A stretch of 64,000 bases of DNA from Xanthostigma xanthostigma (Eukaryota > Arthropoda > Insecta > Raphidioptera > Raphidiidae). Below are positions 1 to 11,500 of this stretch, in pieces. The notes under the pieces are model-generated. The model saw nothing but the letters and a program-made list of their open reading frames with translations, ran no database searches and was not told where the DNA came from. How positions within the stretch are numbered: the stretch's first letter is position 1; every line of letters starts with the position of its first letter. The stretch lies in the NCBI GenBank assembly GCA_963575645.1, contig OY754464.1, forward strand, positions 48,970,192 through 49,034,191, given 5' to 3'. The translations under genes were made by a program, and so were the position numbers.

Positions 1-327
1 TTTCACCTGATATTGATGGCTAGAATGGTCTAAGGGCGAATTCTTTAACATACTTGGGCTGTTTTTACGTAACACTGCTTTTCTGTTCCTTTTACTTCTT
101 GGAGTGTTTTTTTCCACTGGTGTGGATACAATTTTCAATTGATTTAGAGAATTAGATTCGTCTAAGAATGATTTTCTTCCGGGTAATCTAATGTTTTTCC
201 AGATATCACTTTTTCTTGATTTACGTCTGCTCCTTCGTTTGTTGACATTAGATTTGTTTGTATTGAGATTTTTATTTATACTCTTTCGAGTATTTTGTTT
301 ATTTTGTGGTTTTGCTCGTTTAGACAT
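1..327 (-). CDS. 5' coding exon of an unidentified basic protein, running off the left edge
   Basis: Reading leftwards from an ATG at 325-327, the frame stays open for all 109 codons to the window edge. The protein begins MSKRAKPQNKQNTRKSINKN and is very rich in Lys, Arg, Ser and Asn. Recognisable stretches are NKRRSRRKSRKSDIWKNIRL (about residues 30-49) and STPVEKNTPRSKRNRKAVLR (about 73-92). Ser/Thr-Pro sites (STP, NTPR, NSPS, NSPL) among basic clusters suggest a nuclear or chromosome-associated, kinase-regulated protein, but this is only inference. I do not recognise the family. The ATG was chosen because it is the first in the open frame; an upstream exon cannot be excluded. It is divergently arranged with RIC3, 5.1 kb away. 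Confidence 0.6.
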   Translation of the reverse strand, partial: MSKRAKPQNKQNTRKSINKNLNTNKSNVNKRRSRRKSRKSDIWKNIRLPGRKSFLDESNSLNQLKIVSTPVEKNTPRSKRNRKAVLRKNSPSMLKNSPLDHSSHQYQVK

Positions 328-1769
328 CACCTTAAAATTTGAAAAAAATTACAGTCATAACACTCGGGAATGCAAATGTATTATTGCAAGTACGCTTTGA
401 AGTCCAAATCGTTGTGCATCCACTGATTTGCTTGAATGAGTACGCTCTGTGCAATAAGTCCTATTATAAAACAGGAATTAAACTGGATTAAAAGAAAAAC
501 GTTTTTGAGTGATCACTGTGCTCCCACTGTCAAACTACCCAAACCAACGTAGTTAGCCTCAAAATTAATCTATAAAAAAACATTTTAATAAAATTGACAT
601 TGGAAAAATTACAAATCTTGCAATAAACTATAAAGAAATAAAAACAATTTTCCATGCCAACTTTTGTCAACGGTGCCTATTTTATTGGATGTAGATATGC
701 TATTATTAAAAATATTAATGTAATGAATACTTACGAATAAGGCGTTTAAATTCCCAATAAAAATAATTAACTTGTCATTAAGTAACAAAAACGCTTTGTT
801 GTCATATTTCTTTCACAAAGTTTTATCACAGTATACAAAATCTCATAACCAATAACCCATATTTTTTAAATTCGGTACACATTTGACCATAGCAGCCATA
901 GTTTCAAGTTTGACCCTAGAGGAATATCTATATTCTATGGGGTTGACTGTTGAAACCATAGATGTAGTTGAAACTTATACCTGTTCTCTGCAAGGAGGTA
1001 GAAATTGTTTGGGAACACTGATCTATATAATATGGGAATATTATAAAAAAAACTACTTTTTTTGTAGTTATTCAACATAGTAATCTGTTGTAAAAATTCG
1101 GATTTTTAACAGCCAAATCATTTCAGACATTTTTATTATTAAATATTGTGTGTCGGCTCTGGTTTGGACCTTCATGAGATATTAATGCCTAATTTATATT
1201 ATAATCAATACTGATAAATTTTGTACATTCATTTATTCAATTTTTATATACGAAATATACTTACACCACACACGAAAACTTCTGAAAAAATAAATAAAAA
1301 CAGCTTGTTATAGTAAAGGGAATATGAAAGAGAGGTCGACTGTATTATTGATTATCAAAAGATACAAAAATGGAAAAGAACTTCCTAATTATTATTGCAA
1401 AAATATTTTAGACCTAAGCTGTTGAAAACTTGAAAGCTTATTTATATAGCCGGAGAGCTGACAACCGATTTAGAGTATGTATTTTAGGCAAGTTGAAATA
1501 ATGAAAAAACAGTATTTATCAATGAGTGATTCTGGAATGGTGAGTCTGCCTGAGCCATATATTTTAATTTTAATAACCTATATGAATCATTGCCTCTCTA
1601 CTTAATGTGCGGTGAGTGTACGCAACGAAGCGTATCGAGAATATATCTGCGTCTCTTTCTCCGATGTAATTCCCTGATTTCTCCGATGATAGGATTGGTT
1701 GGTGTACTTGCATTCAATCCGAATAAAGTATCTCTGTTTCAAAAACTTTGTCTGTTTCTATGACGTTAA
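328..1769. other. Intergenic stretch, nothing recognised
   Basis: AT-rich DNA upstream of the left-edge gene. I see no coding exon, RNA gene or clear repeat in it; the 65-codon open frame at 883-1080 has no coding character. Confidence 0.5.
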
Positions 1770-1865
1770 CAAGGGCGTACCCAGCTTTTGGCCAAAAAAG
1801 GGGCAAATTAGAAAATTTTAAGCTGAGTTCTCCGTGCTTGTTTTGCCCTTCTGGATACGCCAGTG
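1770..1865. mobile_element. Short hAT-like MITE (TIR CAAGGGCGTACCCAG)
   Basis: Left end CAAGGGCGTACCCAG and right end CTGGATACGCCAGTG are imperfect inverted repeats, and GGGGCAAA / TTTTGCCC continues the pairing inside. Such ends are common in insect hAT elements. No convincing 8-bp target duplication flanks it, so the exact ends are uncertain. Confidence 0.45.
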
Positions 1866-1966
1866 CTTACGACGTAAAAAAAGACAAGTATATGTTTGCA
1901 CCCTAATGGTTCGGTTGCGATTTGATTCCTATGCTCGGTATAGAATAAAAGTATATGGCCTGTGTG

Positions 1967-2110
1967 CAGTGGCGTCGGAGCCGTGTGGGCTGGGTAGGCT
2001 AGAGCCCACCCATCAAAATTTATATATTAACTTTTATGATTTCTGTATCAACTTTCATATTTTTGTTTTTCGTGAGCCCACCCATAAAAAAATTCGTTCC
2101 GACGCGACTG
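1967..2110. mobile_element. hAT-like MITE, 144 bp, with target duplication
   Basis: Ends CAGTGGCGTCGGA and TCCGACGCGACTG are inverted repeats with one mismatch. Flanks are CCTGTGTG (1959-1966) and CCTGTGCG (2111-2118), an 8-bp target duplication with one difference, as expected for hAT. Inside, GGGCTGGGTAGGCTAGAGCCCACCC-type GC tracts pair with GAGCCCACCC. No coding sequence. Confidence 0.8.
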
Positions 2111-2319
2111 CCTGTGCGTTTGCGGTTATTTCGCGTCTGCGCAGCATGACATCTGCAAAAAAATATCCCCAAAAAACATGTTTTAGTCAACTTGAAATTT
2201 TTATAGTCTTTTAGTTCAGCATTTATATAATCCAGAAATGCCAGAACATTTTGTCGGTTATAAAGTAGGACCAGAACCCCCCGAATATATTTAATTAATA
2301 TCCGCAATGAGCACGATGC

Positions 2320-2614
2320 AGGTCAACGGATGAACGGATTGAAACCAAATTTTGGGAGGATGTTTGGTATGCAGATATGAAGAGCCCTATTGTTTTTGGG
2401 GAAAATCGGCGCATGCGCAACAGAGATATATGCTATAAAGTTGTTTTTTGTATAATAATGATGTACCTACTTTCTATAACGGTTTATTATTCTATTTATT
2501 TTTTCAAGACAGTTTTGTGAAAAAACATTCTAAACTTTATAGTTTCGGAAATATTTGGAAAATTAGAATAGAACCAACTGTTCTTTTGTTTTGTAAAACT
2601 GTCAGGAAAAAAAT
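2320..2614 (+). repeat. Dispersed repeat family, copy 1
   Basis: Shares a block starting GGATGAACGGATTGAAACC and containing TTTTGGGAGGATGTTTGG, GCGCATGCGCA and CTAAACTTTATAGTTTCGG with copies near 48483-48600, 56250-56370 and 61462-61765. All four are in the same orientation in this window. The family is unidentified and non-coding. Confidence 0.7.
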
Positions 2615-2760
2615 AGTGAATTACATGACTTGGAACCATAGAGATATTAGACTAGAGTACGCGAGTGAGCCGTGAAAGTGTCTACAATAATTGAGAAAGA
2701 GAAAAGTTCCTTATCTCTATGGTAACTAATGATACAAAACAATGCTGATTTGAGTAAACA

Positions 2761-3248
2761 TCTAATATATAAAATTCTCGTGTCACAGTTTTCGTTGCCA
2801 TACTCCTCCGAAACGGCTTGACCGATTTTGATGACATTTTTTGTGCTTATCCGGTATCTATGAGAATCGGCCAACATCTATTTTTCATCCCCCTAAATGT
2901 TAGGGGTAGTCCACCCCTAAATTTTTTTTTTATTTTTTAGACAAAATTTTTAATTTCTATTTTTTTATGATACAACATACAAAAATACATACAATCCTCA
3001 ATTTTCACCCTTCTACGATCAACCCTTATTTTTTAATAGCCATTTTAGTAATTTAATCATTTTTCCTCTCCGGTCGAAAACTGATCAATCGTCATTTAAT
3101 TAGTTATACCCCCGCCAGATGTCTACAGGTGTCACTTCGCCAACATCTATTTTTCATCCCCCTAAATGTTAGGGGTAGTCCACCCCTAAATTTTTTTTCT
3201 TCCTTCCCCATCTTTTGCACCCGGGTGAAACCGGGCGGGACCGCTAGT
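2761..3248 (+). mobile_element. Helitron-like non-autonomous element
   Basis: The left end TCTAATATATAAAATTCTCG starts with TC after a host A. The right end has a short palindrome (CACCCGGGTG, 3219-3228) followed by CTAGT (3244-3248). TC at the left and hairpin plus CTRRT at the right are Helitron hallmarks, but the base after CTAGT is A, not the usual T. Near the left end is the phrase GGCTTGACCGATTTTGATGA, common in insect repeats. A 60-bp block (2871-2929) is repeated directly at 3140-3199. No Rep/helicase coding sequence is present. Confidence 0.55.
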
Positions 3249-3454
3249 AATATATAATAATACGGCATGCATTTGGCATTTTAGCGTCCCTTGCCACCCG
3301 ACGTCTAAAGGGACCGCTCCTACCGCTTTACACCAGGGCGACTACTGGCTTCTAAAGTTTGAGTATACCGGAACGATTCTGATTGGTTATCCCCACCACA
3401 GCATTCCGTCATATTTCCGATTTTACCTCCCGAGTCTTTTCCGCCAGATTTCCG

Positions 3455-3800
3455 CATATATTTAATAACTTCTATATTGCTAGTGGCCGTAAGGGAAGCG
3501 TGGCCCATGAAGTGAGACAGCAAATGACTGTTTAACTATCTCTTTCTTTTTACTTGACTCGTTGTGCGTAAGTGTCGCGTCTGTAGTGGGGCAATTAGTA
3601 AGTGGAATAGAGCAAGCCATATCTCTTTCACAGCTTAGTTCCATGTGCAAATTGATGCTGCAACTGACGCCCATCCATTCACGGACATGCACGTGTGACT
3701 CAGAGTATAATAAGTGAGACAGACGTATAAATGTCTGCACCGTAGTGTTTAAGTCTTTCTCCCAATCTTTGCTAGCAATATAGAGGGTATTAAATATATG
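3455..3800. mobile_element. TIR element, CATATATTTAATA family, copy 1
   Basis: Ends are inverted repeats of about 30 bp beginning CATATATTTAATA. It is flanked by GATTTCCG (3447-3454) and GATTTCTG (3801-3808), an 8-bp duplication with one difference, so hAT-like. A second copy in the opposite orientation lies at 60088-60421. Open frames here are not genes. Confidence 0.75.
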
Positions 3801-4499
3801 GATTTCTGCGTACACGGGACTGATACCTAGGCGCAGCCGCGCACCAATAAATTGCAACTGTTCTCGAATCTTGACACCCAATTAGGTGTTTTCTGATTGT
3901 TTTCTCTATATATACCCAGTGACCTAGCTTCATGCCTAAGTCAACCGGATATAGTCCAAGTTGTTAATGAGTGAATGAATGATTAAATGACTGAGTGAAG
4001 TTAAAGTAACGATACTCGGACGTCAAAATATTCAGAACAAATATTGTGAACTATTTGAGCTTCCTTTATACAACTTGGGATTTTAGATAATGGGGGCCGG
4101 GAGGAAGGTTTTATAGATAAACAAAATTACAAGTGTGTAGATCTAAGAGATTTTGAATTGTAGGTAGGATCGAAAGTAACTCGCAATGGTTCGTGCAAAT
4201 TGTGACATGTACAGTTAGTCACTAGTGAGTTGCCGAACTTAGCTGACACAATAACGTGTGAATCTTTTGATCACGGGGCCACATAGCTGATGAAAATTCG
4301 ACCGCGGGCCGTGTAGCTAATGAAAATTTGACCGCGGCCAAAAATTTGCAGAGCAAAAAAAAAGGTCCTCACATTCTATTTCCGCATTTGGAGAGCAAAA
4401 AAAATCTCCTTTTCGTCTGTTCTGGGGCGCCCTTGCTATTTCTTTACTATTTTTCTAAAATTTATAAAATGCTTCGCGGGCCGGACAAAATTGTGCTGC
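3801..4499. other. Intergenic stretch, mostly unidentified
   Basis: No gene seen. A degenerate direct repeat of CGACCGCGG-type phrases at 4290-4340 leads into the hAT terminus that follows. Confidence 0.4.
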
Positions 4500-4541
4500 G
4501 GGCCGAATCCGGCCCGCGGGCCGCCATTTACCCAGGCCTGG
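4474..4541. mobile_element. Terminus of an hAT element
   Basis: The stretch GCGGGCCGGACAAAATTGTG followed by GGCCCGCGGGCCGCC and ending TTTACCCAGGCCTG is the typical subterminal and terminal sequence of animal hAT elements. The other end was not located, so this may be a solo or degraded copy. Confidence 0.5.
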
Positions 4542-4825
4542 TCTAGATAATTATAACAATCTGAAATATCTTCCCGCACAAACGATTTTGTTTTTTATTC
4601 TATAAATATTTTAAATATTAAATAAGCAACCAAACATTGCGAAAAAGAATCAGTAAACAGTAATTAAAAAATATTTGAAATGCAAATTTATTGTGAGAAA
4701 CACTACCAGTGCATAAATTCTCATATTATACTCTTTAATTTTTAGGAACATTTTATAAGGTTCATAAAACTACCAAAAAAAATGATAATAATGAAAAATT
4801 AGTAACAGTTATATTAACTGTTTTT

Positions 4826-5097
4826 GGGGTTCCGTACCCGAAGGGTGCTCAACGGGACCCTATTACTAAGCCTCCGCTGTCCGTCCGTCTGTCTGTGAGC
4901 GGGCTGTATCTCAAGATCCGTAATAGGTAGAGAGTTAAAATTTTCGCAGAGTGTGTATTTCTATTGCCGCCAGAACAACAAATAATGAAAAAGAGGAGCA
5001 AACTAAGTTTTTTGCTTATAATTCGCTCAATTTAAATAAGATAGTTTCGAGACCTGTCTTAAACGAAAGAGGAGAAAATTTTACATAGATTGTGTAA
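4826..5097. repeat. Dispersed repeat beginning GGGGTTCCGTACCC
   Basis: GGGTTCCGTACCC, ACGGGACCCTATTACTAAG and the CCGTCCGTCTGTCTGT run are features of a repeat common in moth and other insect genomes, as I recall it. The second half (TCGCTCAATTTAAAT to AGAGGAGAAAATTTTACAT) recurs at about 55800-55905, and the first motif recurs near 12030. Confidence 0.55.
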
Positions 5098-5441
5098 CAG
5101 AATTCGTCAGAATTCTCCAGGATAATGGTCCGCCTTTTAAGGTCCACTTTTTGAGAGCGTATCTCTAATCAATCCATGTGGTAGAGATCAGTGGATAGAA
5201 CGCAATTGCAAAAAGGAAGATAGTCATAATAAATTGACACTTTTATGGATTTGGACGACGCACGACGTCCGACGTCGTAACATCGCCAATACTCATTACC
5301 AGGTCAACTAGGAGTTATTTTTATTCACGTAATTTTTATTTATATGAACACTCGAAAATTATTATTTTAAGTTTAAATGTGAACACAGTGTATACGTGTC
5401 GAAATATCAATAAAATTCAGTAAGGAAAATAACCTCTCAGC

Positions 5442-5595
5442 ATGTCTAATGTTGATATCGGACCTAGAAAAACTGCAATTGTTATCGTTATTGTTGTTGG
5501 ATGCTTTGCGGTGTTATGGCCAAAAGTATTCTATCCCATGCTGATGGGAAGCTTTAATCAGCCTATAAAACCGAATCCAATAGATAAATCAACAG
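5442..5595 (+). CDS. RIC3: RIC3 coding exon 1
   Basis: Starts MSNVDIGPRKTA and encodes the first membrane segment. It ends ACAG before GTAAAA in phase 1 (one base carried over). The preceding TAAAATTCAG at 5411-5420 sits in the 5' leader. Confidence 0.93.
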
Positions 5596-8500
5596 GTAAA
5601 AATAATTATGATTCATTGTTATAAATATTAAATCAAGCCTTTATATTAGGTATAATTTTACAAAAAATACATTAGATATAGGTTGCGGTTTTTATAACAA
5701 CATTTTTTCCATAATTAACAAAACTATTACGTACAAAAATGACGGATTATTCCAGAATAAATTATTCTAGTGACGTATTTCACTATGGCGCGTCGCTCGG
5801 GAAAATCAATTTTAATTTATACAATAGTACGTGTTTAAAAAGCTCCCCAGCGTCTAAGAGGCGGAGAGTTAGTTCGTGAACTTCTAGGCAGCCTCCAATT
5901 TTAGTAGCTATAGGTTTTAAGTAATTGTTTTAGCTCTTTTATTTAACCCAACTGTTTATATATTATACTCAAGTATAAAATTATTGACCAGTTTTTTCAG
6001 ACTGTATATTGACAAAAAATTATAAAATTATAATGCTATAATTCAATAGATGGCTTTTCGGTCCGGATTTGGATCTTCTTCAGAAATAATCTAAAAAATA
6101 TAAAAATGAATTAGTATCTAAGTACTTACTTATTTTTTTATAGAATTAAGATTTTTGAAATATTAACGAAAAAATACTAATTTTTCATTAATATTACAAA
6201 AATAAAAAAAATCAATCTTAATTCTATTAGAAAATAAGTAGATACTAATTAATTTTTATATTTTTTAGATTATTTCTGAAGAATATCCAAATCCGGACCG
6301 AAACGTCCTCTATTGAATTATTGAACTATGATTTTATAATTTTTTGTCATTATACAGTCTGAAAAAATTGGTCGATAATTTCATTTATTTAAATAAAAAG
6401 GGTTACCTAATAGCGCGGTCACTTCGGTTTTCGAAAACCAATAAAGGAAATCGATTTTTTTTTTACCAACCGATGGAGTTCGATCCCCCCCCCTTATTCC
6501 CTCAAAATATTTCAGGTGATCGGCGTTTGTAGGGGGGGTGGGGGGCGCATTAAATTTACCTGCAAACGGTTTTTCGAGCATATTTCAGCCGGATCTGATC
6601 CTACAAAGAAAATTTAAACGGTGAAATTGAAGAGCTTGAAGAAACACGTAAGCTCGTTCAAAGCTGAGCCCGATATCTCAATCCGTTCGCGAAATATCAT
6701 GATTTGAAATTGCAAAAAAAAATTCAACAAATTTTTTTCGGAAGGGGGTGGAGTTGGGGCCTCATTTTTTTTTTAAGAGAAGGATATCATGGAGCACTTT
6801 AATGAGCCGGAGGGAGGGGGTGGTGGTACAATTAGGAGGGTAGATATGGGCCTGAAACTAATTAAGCGGAAACGCTTATAGCTCCGAAAGTAATAGGTCA
6901 TATGCATGAGACTCCAAATTGGTTTAAATTTTTATTTCGAAATATATTTTAGTTCCTGATTCTATCGTAATGGATATTTTATTAATCTAATAACTGAAAA
7001 AAACTACAAATAATAAAAAAGAAATGTAGAAAATATTTCGAATTTTCAAAACGCAGCGTGACGTCAGAGTATATATCAACAACAGTTTCCATGACGACTG
7101 TGTCGTCTCACAGTAAGATTATGTCAGTATTCAGAGAAAACAACAAATAAACTTAATTTAGAACATTAACAATTTGACATCAAGGTTGACATGCATCATA
7201 TACTATGATCATATATCATGACGTCACATAAGCCCGCCAACAGCCGATTGTTTAAACTGTCTAATTTTGAATGTGAAATTTAATATTTTTTTTCTTATGA
7301 TAATATTACATTTTTAAATGATTATCAATTTTTTCCGTATTATGGTTGACTAAATAATCTATTAAAAATATAAAAAAAATACATGCATATGACCTATTGA
7401 GCTAGAGGGCCCTATGAGGGCTCATTTTCTTCGTTTTTCTATGAGCTAAAAGGTGAGAATGGCAAAAAAATTTATTTTTTGCAAATGCGCGCTTGGCGCG
7501 CAAAACAAAAAAATGCCAATTTTTCATTTGCACTTTTGGACATGAAGGAGGGGGCTGGGGGAATATTTATATCTGTCTACTCAAGATTCGGCAGCAGATT
7601 ACTCCGGTTCCACGCATTACTGAATCGCCTTTCCCCGAAAATAATCATGAGAAATATCCAAGCTTCTGGATTAAGTCACCCGTAGAGATGCGTTCTTAAT
7701 TATTGTAATGCTGCTTGCACCTATAAATTTCTAATTTTAAAAGATATTTATATAATATATTATAATAAAAAGCTTGATTTGGGACCTTCTTTGGTTTCGG
7801 AAAAAATTTTACTCGTGATTTTCCAAACCGACGACGCAATGTGATTTTTTCGCGTCAATTGACACTCTTTAATAGGTACCTAACTGTTTTTGAACGTTTT
7901 GCAAGCCCCTGTAGACTAATGTATCTCCCTGCCCCGATTTACGATTTATTTTGACACATCTTAAACGTCAAAACCGGCCCAGTAGTCTAGGAGGAGATAT
8001 CTGCACAAAAAAAAATGGGTTAGACATTCTTCTAGCTAGTTTTTCTCTTTCCACAGTCTTGGCATAATTTTTCACAATGTAGATTACGTATAGGTATAGG
8101 TACTTACATTATAATAATTTAAGGATAGGTGCCTACATAATATGGTAACATTTTTGTTTAGGATGTTGCGATATGATCTGGGAAACAGACGTAAATGCAA
8201 TTCGAGTAATGGAAAATCTTTGTGGCAACATTTTACATCAACAAAGAGACGAAAATCTACAACTAAAGCTAGGCATAGAATATGGAAAACTCAGCAAAGA
8301 CATAATTTCAGATTGTCGTAGAGAAATTTTAGCGAAATGCAATGTCGATATCGCAGCAGTTTTAAGTGAAAATATTCGACTTGGAAGATCATATCGTCAA
8401 ATTTTAGACGAATTAAGATCAACGAACAGTTCATTATGTCTCAAATACAATTTTGGCGTAACACCTTTAACTTTAGGAGTGCCTCATCGAATTGCAATTA

Positions 8501-11500
8501 ATTTAAAACAAACCGACAGTAAGATAGTAAAATATTTTTGTGCTTGCGATGTATTTTTAATATCAGCATTAATGAATTACCTTTATTAACAACAGAGTTA
8601 ATTGTTTTGACTTTTTGTGAGATTTTTACTAACTAATCAACTTAGGTATTAATTACAAGTTTTTGCCTGAGGCTCCGCTTACGTAGAGATAAAAGCGCAT
8701 TAAAAATGTCATTATATATAGGCGGAGATCGATCTCAAGATGTGATGCATTCTGAACGAACTCGCTTTTCATTTTATTCATTGCGATTTTTAATTGTTGA
8801 TGGAAAGCCTATTTCATTGTGATATAGTCAAACATGAAACAATAACGAAATAGGCGAATCACTTAGCAACTACGGAGCTTAATCCAGCTCATAAACTACC
8901 TGCACGACAAGTTTCATTCAGATCAGTTGCGCATTATTGAGTAGCAAATGTACATACAGATTTTCACATTTATAATAATAGAATCTATACAGAATTTTAA
9001 AACTCACTGTTCAGGACCTATTAAGTCTGAATTAGACTGACAAGTAATCAGACAAATACCTGGTGGACCGGTGCCTTACGGAAACGAGGGTCTATAATAT
9101 TGACAATCTAACATCAACATTGACAAAGGATGTAAAGGGAAAATACCTATATATCTAATATCTGACAGCGATTCAAATTTCAATCCTTACAACAGCTCCA
9201 CGCAATCCACAAATTTCATCTTATCAAGTGTCGTATTTATGAAACAGTAATGATCTCTGAAGGAAGACTCCAAAAGGTTTTGGGGAGTTATGTCATAAAA
9301 TATCTTTCGTATTGTAATATTTTTTATTCTGCTCGCAGGCATGAGACAAGAGAGGCCAGCCCATATGAGACCCGAAATGGTGCATCCTGCGTTGCGAGAA
9401 AAAGGACGAGCTATTCCACAGTCTCCTCACCCACATATGGTTTCTCGGGTGGTGGAAGGACGGGTAGGTGATTTTTTTTGTTAGAACTGCTACTTGTTTC
9501 GTGTTAAAACTAAAAAACAATTGAAACTATTTTGATCAAACTGTCACTATTGTTTATTATTATATAAGTATAAGGGAATAAGATAGGCATAACACATTTA
9601 CTAAAAAGGAATGAAATCATGAACAGTAGCCGAAAAGTCGCAGGTAAATAGGAGAAAAAGTCTATATGTTTTTTTTGCCTTGTGTAATCTCAGAAGTTAC
9701 TGAACCGATTTGAAAAATCCTTTCACTGTTTTAAAGTCTACTTCTTAGTTCTTTCCACCTTACATAGGCTATACCTAAAAGACTTTTTGAACACTAGTCA
9801 AAAAGTCTTTAAAATAATTAAATTTTCAGCCCGGACCAGTTCCTGGAATGCGACCAGTAATGGGCGGTGCCGGTCATGTTGTGCCACCACCGAAAACATC
9901 CACAAGTACAATGGGTATAGTAATGCCCATTTACACAATTGGAATTGTGGTTTTCTTTTTGTATACACTGATGAAGGTACGTATTTTCTACGTGTTACTT
10001 TTAGTCATCGAGCAATCGGGGCCGATCGCGTTGGGACTGAGCATTATAGGGGACACGCGCAAGTAGAGATAAAAATTAAGGCACAAATTTATAGGCAAAT
10101 ACGTAAATCTATACAGATAAATAAAATTTAAGTGTCGTTTGTGTCAAAATAACAGCTTTTTACTAAATGCATATGAAAGTATAATATATATACGGTACTC
10201 ATATCAAAAAAGCAATTTTTAAAGTGTTTGTCTGTCTGTTTATTCCGGCTAATCTCCGAAACGACTGAACCGATTTTGACGGGACTTTCACTGGCCAGTA
10301 GCTAATTTTATAGGAGTACCTAGGTAACTTAGGCTAAAAAAAATAGGGAATTTTTTTCTTAAACTCTGCGAACTGACTAAACGTTTTGTCGTGTTTCATC
10401 TCAATCGCGGGCGGAGCCGCGGGGAGCAGCTAGTAATTAATAAATATATAAACGCCATTCTTAATAAGGCATTCACAAATATTATTTTTGGTAGACATCG
10501 ATAGCCTTCGTTGTTGAAAGCTTATAAAAGTTACAATTTCTCTCTTTCTCTGTAGGTCTTTTTCCAGCCATTACATATTATATTAATTTGTAATATTAAT
10601 TATACAGATAAACAGAATGTTTGATTGTTTTACTTCACCTTTGATATTTTTGTTCTCTATCACGCCATGTTTTTGGGGATGCAATTTACATCGACTTATA
10701 CTTACTGGATGTGCCCTAGCGCTCCAAAAGAAAACGGTAACACGAATGTGTGCCACGTCGCCAACCCCTATCTCTCTCAAGTTAGTACCGTAAACTTGCG
10801 CAGAATAGGATAGAGATACGCCATAACCATACTCTATCCTCCTCATTCATATGAATCCGCAAAAATAACTACGATGTACGTTACGGTACCGTCCAGTAAT
10901 ATAAGTCGATGGCAATTCAGGGTCTTCATGAACGCTATTACTGCATTGCCATCTATATAACGTGCGTCTGATTGACAGTACTCTTGAACCAGGGGGGTAG
11001 GTTAAGCAAAAAAAAAACATTTTTATTTAATTTTATTAATATCACACAAAAATACTCACGAAGAAAGGTGCTAAGCAAAATAATTAATTCCCAAACTAAT
11101 TTTGCAAATTCGTCACATTACCTATGTTACAAGATACGCTGTTGCAATTTTGTCTAAATTTTATTTTTTAGTTAGGTATTCGTAATCTTATCAGGCCTTT
11201 TCCAAAGCCTGTGGACATATGGAAAACAGCCCCCAATAAGGTTCATAAAAAGCATTCTACCAGACTGGCAATAATACTATTAGGGGATGCACAAAAGATC
11301 TTTTAGGTCGCAGCTTATCACCCCAGATAAATCTAATCTAATCTAGGTATTCGTAAAAATCTACGCCCTTGCCTTTAACCTGATGATACCCAAAGGGATC
11401 GGCGCAAATCGGCGAAATACAAATACCCCCTGAGGGCCCTGCCAAAAAGTAGTTACAGCTCTCCTAGCGCTATTTTTAAAGTAAAGGATTCAAGAATCAC

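Noticed and set aside
3480-3881. 133-codon minus-strand frame, and its counterpart at 60082-60396
   Set aside because: Both lie across the same non-coding TIR element family.
9977-10066. Extension of RIC3 exon 3 into the intron (open for 30 codons)
   Set aside because: A good GTACGT donor at 9977 and a phase-matched exon 4 make the spliced form far more likely; retention would end the protein early.
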